Assembly (NCBI GenBank): GCA_963281155.1
Contig: CAUJLY010000002.1
Location: 4,278,001 to 4,342,000 of the forward strand
Origin: Rhabditophanes sp. KR3021
Lineage: Eukaryota > Nematoda > Chromadorea > Rhabditida > Alloionematidae
Direction: 5' to 3'
DNA length: 64,000 nucleotides
Part shown: positions 34,094-46,989 of the stretch, piece after piece
Numbering within the stretch: the stretch's first letter is position 1
How the letters are laid out: every line of letters begins with the position of its first letter
Made by a program: the position numbers and the translations under genes
The notes under the pieces: generated by a model
The model's input: the letters and a program-made list of their open reading frames with translations, nothing else
The model's database searches: none
What the model was told of the DNA's origin: nothing

Positions 34094-34908
34094 ATGGTAA
34101 GTTAAGGATCTCAAAGAAACATCGTTTTAATTGTCATTTTTAGGCACGTCGTTATGATTCCCGTACAACTATCTTCTCCCCAGAAGGACGTCTTTATCAA
34201 GTAGAATATGCCATGGAAGCTATCTCTCATGCCGGAACCTGTCTTGGAATCCAAGCTTCTGATGGCATTCTTGTCGCTGCCGAAAAGAGAAACGTTAACA
34301 AACTTCTCGATGAATCAGTACTGTCTGAAAAAATTTATCGGATCTCGGATAACATTTCTTGCACCGTTGCTGGACTTACATCTGATGCATTAATTCTCGT
34401 CAACAGACTTCGTTACTGGGCTGCTGACTATAAATTGAGATTTGGTGATTCCATGCCAGTTGAACAACTTGTTCAATGTCTTTGTAATGAAAAGCAAAGA
34501 TTTACTCAAATCGGTGGAAAGAGACCTTTTGGTGTTTCTCTTCTTTACATTGGATGGGATAAGCATTATGGTTACCAACTCTACCAGTCTGATCCTTCCG
34601 GAAATTACACTGGATGGAAGGCCACATGCATCGGAAACAACCATCAAGCTGCTGTTTCACTCCTAAAGCAAGAGTACAAAGCACCAACTATCGTTGAAGC
34701 CAAGAAGCTTGCCATGAAAGTATTGTCAAAGACTCTTGATGTCAAGTTGTCCTCAGACAAAGTTGAAATGGCCATCCTCAGACATGTAGACGGTAAAACT
34801 CACCTAGATGTTCTCGATGTTAAAGAAATTGAAATTTTGGTCAAGGAACATGAACAACGTGAGAAAGAAGCCGAGGCTGCTGCCCAAGCTTCTGCTCCAA
34901 GACCATAA
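34094..34908 (+). CDS. pas-3: Proteasome subunit alpha type-4
   Basis: Exons 34094-34096 (the ATG alone) and 34144-34908; 254 residues. The subunit forms part of the alpha ring of the 20S proteasome, which gates entry to the proteolytic chamber. The N-terminus [20 protein letters not shown] is the alpha-subunit signature of alpha-4 (PSMA4). [15 protein letters not shown], a [18 protein letters not shown] stretch, [20 protein letters not shown] and [15 protein letters not shown] continue the family. The start is forced: the frame upstream of the second exon is closed, and the ATG|gtaag donor at 34096/34097 puts the start codon in its own exon. Its stop is 223 bp from the start of the downstream SNARE gene, compatible with an operon. 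Confidence 0.95.
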
Positions 34909-35120
34909 ACATTTTAATTTAATTAATTACTTGGTGAATTCATATATATTTATTCGTTTAAACAAGAAACTATCGTGATGAAATAATCATATACCCTTTT
35001 GATGTAACTTGATATATAAAAAATAATTTCTCTACTGTTATGTTTACTTTCTTGAAATGGTTGCCATCCATTTTTACATTTTTGAAATTTTCATTTATTC
35101 CTTTTTATTCTTTTTCATTC

Positions 35121-35131
35121 TTTATTTAGAA
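35121..35131 (+). promoter_or_regulatory. Probable trans-splice acceptor before use1
   Basis: tttatttag ends at 35129, two bases before the ATG at 35132, downstream of the pas-3 stop. No upstream coding exon is needed. In a nematode this is the expected place for spliced-leader addition. Confidence 0.5.
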
Positions 35132-36021
35132 ATGGGCGCGATTTCGGAAGTAGAAACATTCTTTTTGAGATTGCTTATGAGATCTAAAGATCTATGCAGA
35201 AAGCTCGATGAAAATAGTTTAGATGACTTGAGTTGTCAAATTAGAAAACTCGAAGACATGTTGCACTTTATCACCGACGACGAACGGGTTGACAGAGACT
35301 TGCTACTGCAATATGGAAGATCCATACAAGAATTAAAGATTGTTCTAGAAGCCCAAGAATGTGAAAACCTTAGTGAAAAGTTAAAAATAATTAACAAAAT
35401 ACCAACTGTTTATCCTGACTTAACAGGGAAAACAGAGGAAGACATAGATATTACTCGAGGGAATTTTGTGGAAAGTCTTGCATCGAATGAGTTAAAAATT
35501 CGACTAAAGAACGTAAGCCTAATTTAAGGAATTATTACAACAACCTATTTTAGAGTTATGCCGAAGAAGTCAAAAAAGAACTACTGGGGTCTTCTTTTGC
35601 GTCAGCTTCAGATGAAGTGGGTGACAAAACAATTTATTACGCTGATTTGAGAAAAGAACTACTTGGTTCAAAAAGCACCTCAAAAGCAGGTGGTCAATTT
35701 GATTATGATTCATTTAGTAATGAAGGAAAACAAGACGAATTGGCTTCAGACTTACTTCGCCTTACGAGAGCTATGAAGTCAAGTTTTGTATTGGCTGGAA
35801 AAGTCATAGCTGAGGACAAAGACGAATTGAACAAAATGTGCGAAAAAACCGAAAAAGCGAACAAATCACTAAACTTTGAAGGAGATAGATTGGAGAAAAA
35901 AGCAAAACGAGGATTCTGTGATTTCGTCACTTTATTTTTAATCATATTAGTTGTATGGTCTTTTTTAGCAATAGTAATTGTAACAAAGCTTTTCCCAAAG
36001 GTTAAATCTTCTCAACAATAA
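35132..36021 (+). CDS. use1: SNARE protein Use1 homologue
   Basis: Exons 35132-35512 and 35554-36021; 282 residues. Use1 is an ER-resident Q-SNARE for retrograde Golgi-to-ER fusion. The C-terminal half shows a single SNARE-like helix (KQDELASDLLRLTRAMKSSF, then DELNKMCEKTEKANKSL) followed directly by a Lys-rich turn and a hydrophobic tail anchor (FVTLFLIILVVWSFLAIVIV). It ends KLFPK, as vertebrate Use1 ends RIMPK. The N-terminal half is helical and poorly conserved, typical of the family. A longer in-frame N-terminus is open back to 35057 but is pure hydrophobic low-complexity, and the acceptor at 35129 favours 35132. Confidence 0.85.
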
Positions 36022-38730
36022 CTTATCCTATTTATTATATATAACATTTATATCCATCATATCGTGTATTACACCACATTTAAGACTTTTAATAAACACT
36101 TTTTTAATTTTTTTGTTTAATCTCAACGTATAGTAAATATTTAAGTTAGTATGTGCTAAATAAATTGCTAATTCATTATGCTTCAGCAAACAATACTATT
36201 GTCCTTCCAAAGATCGTAATCTCTTTTTAAACCTCTTGTTAAAAGTAAATTAATCTTCTTTAAAGAGACTTTGTTCTGTTTCTTAATACGATTAAATATT
36301 CTAATTATTATGTACAAATTAAGGAGTATTTAGGATTGTTTCCTTATGCTATTATTTAAAATCACCATAAATAAAATTTCCTAAACACATAATGTTTTCA
36401 AAACACAATACCCTTCAATTTTGTGAGAGCTTCTTTCTTTTCAATTGACATAACTTTTTGTCAAAGAAAATTCGTCAAACGCTATTTCGCGCTATACCTT
36501 CTTATTCATCATTTATAAAAAGATGCCGATAAACTTTTTTTGTCATCAAATATTAATTCATTATGTATTTTAAATATCCTTGTAAAATATTATAAAAAGT
36601 AAACACAGTAGTCATTTTTCTATATTTTTTAATGAAGCAAATAACTAATACTCTTCAAACATCAAACTTTACCCATATGCACAATCATTTTTCTTAACGA
36701 ATCGTTCTTTAATATTAATTTGCCCAACTTTTTATACAATTCATTTAGCCTGCTGACCACTTATAATCTAAAACATATAATATGATATAACATAATATAA
36801 CACAATATAATAGTATCCTTATATTATCCAGCTAGATATAGATAGTACAACATAATCATAAACTCCATCTGATGTAATGTCAAAACTGTTATGTCCCAAT
36901 TTCTTGACAAATTGAATATATATCTATGCACATATTTTTAAAGTTGTTACAATTGCCTTTTGGCTGTCTCTAATTTCAAAAGACACGTTCTCAATATTGG
37001 GCAACACAAGTGCTTTCTTTTACGCATTATTTAACTTTTCTTCTCACTACGCACATTCAAGCACACGTTCGTCTTTTAAAGGCATCTATTCTAAAAGATT
37101 AACTCTAAAGATGGTATGTCTTTCAGAGTGTGTGCATCGTATTTTAGGCTAACCGTTCACTAAATAAACTACTCTTATATACTAAATATTCTTATTAACT
37201 TTACTTCGTTTATATAAGCATCTGAGTATATGTTAAGAATTACACTCACATATGGCAGGAATTATATTATTACTTACTAAAATAACCAAATAGTAAAGGC
37301 ACATCTTTATTAATAACACAAAACATATTTTTTATCCAGCTCGAAAATTCGCCATTATGCACAATCTCGAAATATTGATAGGTCTGATCTTATCCACTCT
37401 TCATAGGTATAGTATGAAAGTAAGCACACATTTTTATAGCAAAAATTTCTGTAGTTATCAAAAAAGATAAGCATCCGACAGGCTTTATCACAGCCAAAGT
37501 GTCATATCTCTTTATATACAAAATTATTTTTACTTTAACTTGTCTACCATCGGAAAATAGGAAAGAGAGTTGCATGGCCTAGATATCTCTAAATTACAAC
37601 AACAATCCTCATCTTATTTATAATATCTATAAAATATTACATATTTAACTATTATTTAACCATTATTTTTTTACTATTACGTTACCATTCATTTATCTGC
37701 TATTGAGGAACATTCTGTACACCGGTTTTAATTAAAAAGGCACATTTACTTTAGCAGTGTCTAATTGCAGTCACAAATGCCACACCACTATTACATCGCA
37801 TCGACGATCCTTATTTGACATCTGTCTAACTAAACATTTTGCCTCTACATTAAATCAAATTAAAAATATCATTTATACTTTTATTCCAACCCAACCATCC
37901 ATTTTATACTTGTATTCATATTTATAATATGAATTGATTAAAATGGTTTACTTTTTGGACGGCCAAAAAAAGATATGCATTAGTTTTGGACCATATAAAT
38001 AATTAGATCTTAACACTATCACTTTGCTTACCACACAGTGTCTTTTATTTTAAACTCTAGTCATCGATTGGGAAAGCTGTTTTTGTTCTTTCTATTTTAA
38101 TTGTTTAGGCACTTATATTTATTTGTCTCTTAATACCAATTGTTAATATCAATTTCTTGATTTATGTCTTTTAATCCTACTTTTACTATTTATTAAACAC
38201 AATATTAAAACGATTAAAATTAATTGAACAAACAAACACAATACACATATCTGTTACCCAATATATTACTTTTTTTATATAATTGGTTGTTCCTTCCTGA
38301 TTACGTAATTTGTGTGAGTACTCCGTTGAGCCTGTATTAACTCCTTTCTACGTACTTAGTTATTATATTAATATATCGTAGATGCGTTATTTGTTACCTT
38401 GAATAAAATTTCCTGTTGCGCAAACCACCATGACGAGTTTACCATAATCAGAAGTAGTCATATCTTGGCAGTGTGGACTAAAGTTTATACGGAAAAAACT
38501 GACAACACCAGCTTCTTTTTGCTTTTACTTTTTGTTAGATGATCAAGTTGTCCCGCCATACTGCTGCTGCCCTACTTATATCTATTTGTGCGTAAATAGA
38601 TTTCTTTAACAAATATTGTGCTATAAATACGAATATTTTACGTTTAAATATGGACTTTTTTATTCAATTTTGTTATTTTCAGTGCCAATACAACAGCGGT
38701 TTTTAACTCTATATATTTAATAATAAAATA
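36022..38730. other. 2.7 kb upstream of Dishevelled, no gene seen
   Basis: AT-rich with a low-complexity stretch of 'ataata/aacata' repeats near 36770-36850. The only open frames are short and lack features (37390-37575 minus). Probably Dishevelled regulatory sequence and 5' UTR. Confidence 0.5.
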
Positions 38731-41206
38731 ATGGCACTAACCGAACCATTTGATCCAAACACACTTGCTGCCTTATCAATAACATCTTCCGGGACTGAAG
38801 ACAACGATACAATAATTGCAGCTATCCCAACTCTAAATGATGGATTAAGTGATGGGGACGCTTTATCTGACTTTAGCTTAAGTAACGTGGGGAAAGAAGT
38901 TATACCAAATTGTGGCGGCGGTTTAGGCTCATTAAATTGTCTTGCAACAAAGGTAACTAAAATATTTATAAATTTATACTAACGAATTTAAATTGTCATC
39001 TAAAATATTGGCCATTTAAATGGTTACTAAAATGTAAATGATTTTAAATTGTTATTAATGCCTATTTTCAGATATTATATTATATCAATGATCAACCCAT
39101 GGCATATGTAAAACAAATTCCCGTGTCTTCAGAGCAGATCACGCTTGGCGATGTTAAACGAGAGCTCAATATGCCCAATTTCAAATATTTCTGCATGCAT
39201 TTTGATCAAGACTATAATACCGATGTCAAATCAGAATTAATTAACGACTACGAACCCTTACTTAAAACCCAAGCAAAGACATATGTTTTACATTTGAAAG
39301 AAAGGGAAGAGTCAATTCACTCGGATCCTTCGACCTATCAACCTAGATTAGCGATACGAAATGGACTTGTGCCTGGTCCAGCACCGAACCAAGGAATCTT
39401 TGGATCAAGTGATTATAATTATAGAAAGGGCCGAATTCCCGATTATTCAATGAATACCACAGATTCAGAGTCTTGCATTAGTTCCATCAAGCCTGTACCA
39501 AATAGTTATGGATTTAGACCCAAATATCCAGTTAATGGCCGCTATCAAGGAGGCAACGATTCTAGTAGATTTGATGATTACGACCAAGACACTCGTTGCC
39601 ATTCGGATGATGAAAGTAGAGTCTCAATATCAACTGATTTAACATCAGTTTCCAGACAGGGTCTTTCCAGAAGAAGAAAAAAGAAGCGTAATTATAGGCA
39701 ACCATCAAGAGCTTCTTCAGACACATCATTAGGGGAAAGTTCGATGTGTCTAGATGTAATAACAGTTGTACTAAATATGGATGACGGCTTCCTAGGAATA
39801 TCAATTGTTGGGAACTCAAACGCACGTGGAGACAATGGAATTTACGTGGCAGCTATAATAGACAAAGGTGCCGTAGCATTAGACGGACGCATCGAACAAA
39901 ATGATATGATTTTACAAGTAAACGACGTGTCTTTTGAAAACTTCACCAATGATCAGGCAGTTAATGTTCTAAGAGATGCCGTAGCCAGGAAAGGAATGCT
40001 GAAATTGACAGTTGCAAAATCATTTAATTCCGGATGGAGGAATGGAAATTGTAACAGACCAAATATTCGCGAAGAACCAGTGGAGCCTATTGATACAAAT
40101 GAATGGATAAAACATGCAAGTAGATGTTGTGAGTTCCTCAAGAAAGAAAACAAAATACCTGGTGGGATGCCGTCAATTCAAGAAGGTTCTGAAGGAGCTC
40201 CAACTCCAGTTCCTGGACATAAGGGGAACTTCTATTTTGGACAAGGAAATGGCAGACAGAGCGGGTCTCAAGCAACATCCAATGACTCGGATGGTGCGCC
40301 TTCTACAATAGTTGGAAGAAATGGAAACAATGGATTTGGGATTATGAGAAGTGGCATGCAAAAGTTGTCTTACACTGTTGATCCGAAATTAATTGTCCAA
40401 GCAATGGCTCTCCCAAACTCAGGTTTAGAAATAAAAGAAAGAACTTGGCTAAAAATTACTATCCCTGATTCATTTGTTGGTTCAGATTTAGTGTCTTGGC
40501 TACTAGAAAATGTATCTGGTTTTAAAAATAGGAAAGATGCAAAGAACTTTGCCTCTGAATTGTTGCAACAAAAGTTAATCACACATTACGTGAATAAGCC
40601 TAAATTTACAGAACAATGCTATTATCTATTTGGTGAAAGCTGTCGAGACTATTTGAGGTACCGTTTAATGAATGGAAACAATGAAAGAGAAATGGTGAAT
40701 GAATGCTTATACTATCCTCCACCTCCTCCGATTCCCTCAGGAATGGGGACGTTGACTCATCCAAATAAGGGACAGCAATGGCAAAATTATCAAGGGAATT
40801 CATTGGTAAGTAGCTTTCACTCAAATAGTAAATTAATATATTTTAGGTGTCAGGATATGCAGCCATGCCAATATCTTCATATCCAGGACAAGGAATGATG
40901 TTACCACCTAGAATTAGTAATGACATGAACTCGAAAGTTTCAGGGGGGACTTCGAATGATGGTTCTTCTGGATCAGAACACAGGCGCATCAATCAGCCTG
41001 CAAAGGCAATTCTACCACCAGCACCATCTCTAAATTCAATTCAAAATCACTATGCGTCGACAGGAATATTGGTAGCTAATATGAATGGCATGGCTCACCA
41101 TCGACTCGATGAAATGCCGCCAGAACTTTCTGGTTCCAGACAAAGTTTTAGATTCGCCATGAATTCCAATGACATGAATGGAGAATATTACTTGCGTAAC
41201 GTGTAA
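38731..41206 (+). CDS. dsh: Dishevelled
   Basis: Exons 38731-38952, 39072-40805 and 40847-41206; 771 residues. Cytoplasmic hub of canonical and planar-polarity Wnt signalling, recruited by Frizzled. Order: an N-terminal Ser/Asp-rich extension (residues 1-74), DIX domain (about 75-155, ILYYINDQPMAYVKQIPV, ITLGDVKREL), and a Ser/Arg-rich linker with SRRRKKKR. Then PDZ (about 300-395, GFLGISIVGNS, GIYVAAII, GRIEQNDMILQVND), DEP (about 510-590, WLKITIPDSFVGSDLVSWL, CYYLFGE) and a Pro/Ser-rich tail. All exon joins are in phase and no frame breaks are seen. C. elegans has three paralogues (dsh-1, dsh-2, mig-5); which one this corresponds to is not decided. DIX usually begins near residue 1, so the leading 74 residues are unusual. 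Confidence 0.95.
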
Positions 41207-41595
41207 CAAACCATTATTATATTATTCGATTTTTTTAAATTAAATTGAACAAACTTAATATTTATTTTATTATTGAGACCGAAAAACATTTGCACATCTA
41301 TTTTTATTATTTTTAATAAAAGTGTTATCAAATTTCATATTATCTTAGAGAGACAGGCCGTATATACTAGCCCAATGTCAAGTTATTGTGCAAATAGCCG
41401 TCTATTCTGAGACAATAAAAATACTGCTATAGCTTTCACATATCCTTTTATCCCCACTTGGAAAGACTTACTTTTTGGGAGAGTCAAATAATAACATGCC
41501 ATCCCGAATATAAATACACTTTTTTGTCTCTACATTTAATCAATACTACATTAGTTGGGCTTGTTAAGTGTTTTTATCAATTTTAGGACATTACT

Positions 41596-42958
41596 ATGGC
41601 TTCTAGGAGAAGAGCCGTTGGTGTGGGAGCTGCTCATATGAAACAGCAGGTTCAGGCTAAGTTTGATGCTAAAGGTCAAGAACTTGCAAGTGAGCAAATT
41701 TCTAATTTCTCCTCACAATTAGAAAGTTTTACCAAAAAATTGGAAGAATTTGCTTATAAACACAGAAATGAAATTAGGAAAAATAGTCAGTTCAGAAGAC
41801 ATTTTCAGGTATGTTTATTAAAGTTTTGACATTTAGATTAGTGTAACGACAAAAGAGGCTGTGTCAAAGCGAGAGTCACGTAAATTCGACTCTTTCGTAT
41901 TATTTTTATCTAAAGACAATTGATGTATCATTTCAGGAAATGTGCGCTCATGTTGGAGTTGATCCCTTAGCTTGTAAGTACCAAAATACATATTTATTTT
42001 TAAAGTGCAACTTATTGATATTTTAAGTGCGATTTATTTTATTTCCTAAGTTCAATTTATTTCATGTTATTTTAATTGATATTTTAAGTGCAATGTATTT
42101 CATGTTATTTTAATTGATATATTTCAGCCTCAAAGGGATTTTGGTCTTCGAAATTAGGTGTTGGTGACTTTTATTATGAATTGGCAGTGCAAGTAATTGA
42201 AGTTTGTTTGTCAACAAATCACATTAATGGTGGTTTAATTACGTTAAATGATTTACGCACTAGATTATTAAAGTCACGTGGAAAAACAAGAAATGAAAAC
42301 ATCACAAATGATGATATTCTTAGAGCTGTTCACAAAGTAAAAGTTTTAGGTTCCGGCTTTCAATTGTTACCCCTTGATGGTGGTCGTTTCTTAATCCAGT
42401 CTGTTCCCGGAGAACTTTCCATGGACCATTCCCGTGTTTTGCAATTAGCAGAAGAAACAGCGCACGTGACAGTGGAATTGATAATGGATAAATTACGATG
42501 GGAGGAAAATAGAAGTAGACAAGTAAGAAAAAAACAAAAAAATTTATTAAAAGTAGAGACCAAATATTAAATTAATCATCAGAGTCATTTTAAGCTCGAA
42601 CATCATTTTAACCAAAATCTCAGCAACAATTAGTAAACGTCATAAATAAGTACCAATATAAATACATTCAAAACACGGGCAAATTTAAACATAACTAATA
42701 CCGTGTTTATAATTTACAAAATGTCCTTTTAAAAAGAAACCTTTGATATATGGTTTCTCCAAAAAATTTAATACAATAATCAAGTAATAATTTTAGGTAG
42801 TTGAACATTTGGTTAAAGAAGGCTTAGCATGGGTTGACAATCAACCGTCCGACACTATTCAATACTGGATTCCAAGTTTATTTTTGCAACAATATTATCC
42901 TGCCGCTGGACCCTCTGAATCTACAGGAAGTAGCTTGTCTTCTTTCCCAGTTGTTTAA
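41596..42958 (+). CDS. vps-22: ESCRT-II subunit VPS22/SNF8
   Basis: Exons 41596-41808, 41937-41973, 42128-42522 and 42797-42958; 268 residues, close to human SNF8 (258). The subunit works with VPS25 and VPS36 at endosomes to sort ubiquitinated cargo into multivesicular bodies. The chain matches SNF8 along its length: RRRAVGVGAAHMKQQ at the N-terminus, FAYKHRNEIRKN, MCAHVGVDPLA-SSKGFW, GVGDFYYELAVQVIEVCL, NGGLITLNDL, LIQSVPGELSMDH, and VVEHLVKEGLAWVD at the C-terminal winged helix. The second exon is only 37 nt. A ttttag acceptor at 41586 lies ten bases before the ATG. The gene follows Dishevelled by 390 bp on the same strand. Confidence 0.95.
42010..42125 (+). repeat. Intronic tandem repeat in vps-22
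   Basis: The third intron contains two near-identical copies of a ~45 bp unit (tgatattttaagtgcaat, then gtatttcatgttatttta) and a more diverged one before them, ending at the tttcag acceptor. This is a slippage-type expansion with no evident function. Confidence 0.55.
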
Positions 42959-45087
42959 TGTATATACTATATCTTGCTTTTATTTATCTCAAAACCACAT
43001 TAAAATATATGTATGTAATTGTTGAAAGTATCTAATAAATGAATTCGACACAACATTTGTACTAATGACTCTTCAATAGAGAATTTAAGAACTTGGACTT
43101 TAAAAATTATAACGACAAGAACATTATTAATCACATTAAGTTAATAATAACATTGCAATTAATAATAACATCAAAATTAAAAATAGCATTAAAATTAACT
43201 GGTTTGTAGTATTAAATTTTGATGACATTTAATTAGTAAGGAATTTCAAATGTTCAAACACTAATTATCTCAGACACCCAAATAAACAAATTTCTCTTTT
43301 TTACACCACTGAACCTTCTAATTAGTTGCACAATAATTGTGACGACAAATCTTTATGATTTCGTGTATAATTCCTTGTACAATTAATTATTTATACATCA
43401 AATTGTTTCTATCATATTTGTTTGATAGAATATGTTTGTGATACATTTTTTACATTTGCATTCTTTCTTTCAAAGAAGAAATGCTCATCTTCTTCTGAAA
43501 AATAACCCTCTTCTTTACTATTATCTTTTGCTGACGAAAGCAGCTCATTTTGACACACAAACTCACTCAAACACCATTGTATTTTAAAAGACAATTTTAA
43601 GGTCCAATATATTTATTTATGTATAACATTTGCTGCAAATAAATTTATAGCAATCTTGTTTAAGGCCAAATTTGTCTTGGTTTTGGGTCCATATATGTAC
43701 ATATTAAATCGAGATTCGGTTGCTTTTCATAGATAATAACAAAAATTGTTTTAGTTTTAACTAGCCTGTTAGCAACTAGGGTAAACTTAATTGTCCTGAG
43801 ATAATGCAAATATACTATTCGTTTTATAATATTTGTATGTATAAGCATACTTTGATTGAATGATCATTTATTGACTAAAATTAGGTTGCTTGGTTATTAT
43901 TTAAAACTCCCAAACATTGGAAATAAATACATATAGTATTATAATAATAAGTAGACACCTAAAGACGAATGGGGAAAATAAAGCTTAAACGAACAGCATA
44001 ATACTACTATTATTAAGCTTATACATACTTACATATTTTTATTGAAAAAGAAAAGTATAGTACATTATAAAAACTCACTTAAGAAGGCAATATATTCACT
44101 TAGTTTTATTTCATCTATTTTTAATACTGTCTTTTTTAATCAAATTTGATGCTGATTGGTTTTGTTATGGTTAAGTAATTATTTTCAAAAATACATCAAC
44201 TAAATTTAATATCATCAGCTGACATTTTTGATGATATTTTATTGAAATAAGAAGTCATTTCTACACAAATAAAAAATTTATTTCTATTTTAAATAAAATA
44301 TGATTTTAATTGCAGTATCACTTACTTGTGCCTAAATTCTAGATAGGTTAAAATAAGTTTATTGAAAGATCTGCATAAATTGTAGTTTCATACACAGACA
44401 CACTTACTTCATTTACTCAAAAAGTTGTTAACACATAAAATATCATGATACATTTATGATTACTATAATATATCCAGACCTACCTTTTTTCAATCACCTT
44501 TTGACCATTATCATATCGACCTAACCTACTTGTGAAGATTACTGATGATCCAGATAGCACATATATTTAATACCTCTGTGGTCACAATAAAAACTGAATC
44601 ACATTTCCCATAATTCTGTCCCTTTACCGTTATGGATCCGAATGTGTGAATGAATTTGGAAATGTACTAAGATAGTATAATTCAATGTAATTATCTACAA
44701 CGCATTTTAACTACCCCATGATGTGCCTTTTGATGATGATTATACATAATGTAATTATGTACATATTCGTGTATATAGTCACCCTAAAAATGTATACAAT
44801 TCAAAATAACATACATAATTACTTCTTACTTATATATCCTAGACATCTTAAACACATATCTATGATGGTTATCTTCAACATACATTTTCAGGCGATACAT
44901 ATTTAAAAGGAGTATATATTTTTATTATTAATATAATCACACTCACAATATATACTCTAACTCGAATTTTCAATATCTATTATAAGTAATTGTTCAATTT
45001 ATTTTGACTATACACTTATTCAGCTGGCCCTTTTGAATGTTAAATTGTAGTTGAAGAAATACTTTTTATCACAGCAGTTCCAGTAAA
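42959..45087. other. 2.1 kb intergenic region, no gene seen
   Basis: AT-rich, with a run of diverged 'aataataacat/aaattaa' units near 43140-43200. Short frames (43412-43594 minus, 43660-43848 minus, 44718-44906 plus) show no domain or conserved motif. Confidence 0.5.
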
Positions 45088-45937
45088 ATGATCGTGCCGC
45101 TAATGGAAGAGGATGCAGAAAAGAATCTTGTTATTAATTCGGGTACTAAAAACTTTAACATCACTGATAATCCCGACTGGCTAGTTAAGCCATTGTCGAA
45201 GGAAGACTATTATGCGGTGAAGGCACTTTGCACTGAATCCTTTCCAGTTAAGTACCCAGAGTCTTTCTATGAAGATGTAGTCGAAGGAAGATTTATCGCC
45301 TTCGGATATTTTTACAAAGACGTACTTACTTCATTGATGATTTGTGAAATTAAAGCGATTTGCGAATACGAAGCTAGAGTACGGGGTTTAATTTAATGTT
45401 ACTATTGTTATATTTTTGTATTTCAGGATAGAAAATTGCTTTCTGACGGTAACGGTCATGCTCTCTACATATTAAGTCTAGCCGTGAGAGGAAAGTATAG
45501 AAGAAAGGGCATTGCTTCAGCATTGCTTTCATACTTATTAAATGTCATCGTCAAAGAATGCCCACACGTTGGAGTGATTTTCCTGCATGCTGTTACCTAC
45601 AATTATGGTGCTATCAAGTTTTACAAGGAAAGTGGGTTTAAACTGCATACAACTTTGAAGTAAGTTTGGAGTGATTAGTAAATTAGTAACTGCATAATAT
45701 CAAACTTATTTAAGAACTAATATTTAACTGAATTATTTATTAATTAATTGATGAATTAACAAACTAACTCATTTCAGAAATTATTACTTAATCGAAGGAA
45801 TCCACTGGGACGGGTATACGTTTGCTTATTACGTTAATGGAAACAAAGATCCACGTTGGTGTTTGGAAATGTTAAGTGCAGTAACAAATTTCGTTTGTTG
45901 TCCCTTGCGGTACCTACTAAAGCATGTTATCATGTGA
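45088..45937 (+). CDS. naa-60: NAA60-type N-alpha-acetyltransferase
   Basis: Exons 45088-45378, 45427-45659 and 45778-45937; 227 residues. The family acetylates N-termini of transmembrane proteins facing the cytosol at the Golgi. The GNAT fold is visible: FPVKYPESFYEDVV, YILSLAVRGKYRRKGIASALL with the acetyl-CoA binding R..G.A loop, LHAVTYNYGAIKFYKESGF, and a GIHWDGYTFAYYVNG stretch that is distinctive of NAA60 (human: DGFTYVLYINGG). The C-terminal end (FVCCPLRYLLKHVIM) is short and amphipathic, consistent with NAA60's membrane-binding tail. Splice phases agree throughout and there is no frame break. Confidence 0.85.
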
Positions 45938-46425
45938 ATTACGGGGAATTGGTGTTATCCAAAAGAATTGAATAAAATATTAACAGAATTTGAATCTCGA
46001 AATCTTCTGCTGTGGTTGAAAAGATATGTACATGAATAGTTTCTTTTTTGATTGTTAGATTTATATAGACTAAACATCTTTTTCAAATAGAAGGTTTCGA
46101 GGGAGAGATATGCATATTTTATCAAATAATATAATGTTATATAATAAATAAATATAATCTATTTAATGTATCTTACTTTATATGACAAATTTGTATTTTT
46201 ATCGTAAAAACTTCTTTAGTAATGATGTTTGAAACATTCCGGCTTGATTATTGAGACCATTTCTCTCCACAGAAGGAAGATATAACTTATATTTGTAATT
46301 ATTTTGTAATGTCTACAAAGATAAGGAAAAAGTTATATAATAAGAGATAGATGTCGGACAAAACAAATTTATAGAATAATACACACAAAAATTATAGTGT
46401 CGTTTTTTTCAAAATTTACAATTAT

Positions 46426-46960
46426 TTAATAATATTCCAAAATGTCGATTTTTGTATATACATTCTGTATGTTGCAATTAATAACATATTGGAAAATTTT
46501 GTCTTTTAAAATGTAATACAAAAATTCATTTGCAAATTTCTCAAAAATGATAACCATTTTAGCTGTATTTGGTGTACAAATAATCTTAAATTGTTTTACA
46601 AAATATATAAAATTGTAAAAAATGGTCAAATGATTCATTTTAATTTTTAATGATAACTGTATTAATGGATCATAAAATAGTTTGGACAAAGTTACTCTTC
46701 TATTATTTCTTCTTTCTATAGCGAGTTTTAGAAACTGAAGTACTTTAGACATATCCGTGTCACTTCGACTTGTTATATTAAGTCTGAATAATGGGATGTG
46801 TCCACTTTTGATAGCTTCATAACATTTGTCGTAATCAGCATTAACTTCAGGATATAAATCACTAAGATATTTTTGTAAACTAATTTCGAGTAAATTTGGC
46901 AAATGTGCTTTCATTTTCTGCTCGTCAATTGAATTTGAATACAGATGTGTTGTTGACTCA
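46426..46960 (-). CDS. Unrecognised frame after the ALG6 fragment
   Basis: Open on the minus strand from a tctag acceptor near 46962 to 46426, beginning about VESTTHLYSNSIDEQKMK and running to an AT-rich, hydrophobic-aromatic C-terminus ending DILEYY. I recognise no domain. It could be the last exon of a chimeric gene whose 5' part is the decayed ALG6 copy, or an independent remnant. Residue composition becomes Ile/Phe/Tyr/Asn-rich toward the end, as expected for translated AT-rich non-coding DNA, so the last 60 residues are doubtful. Confidence 0.3.
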
Positions 46961-46989
46961 ACTCCTAGATAATTAAAATTAATAATTGA

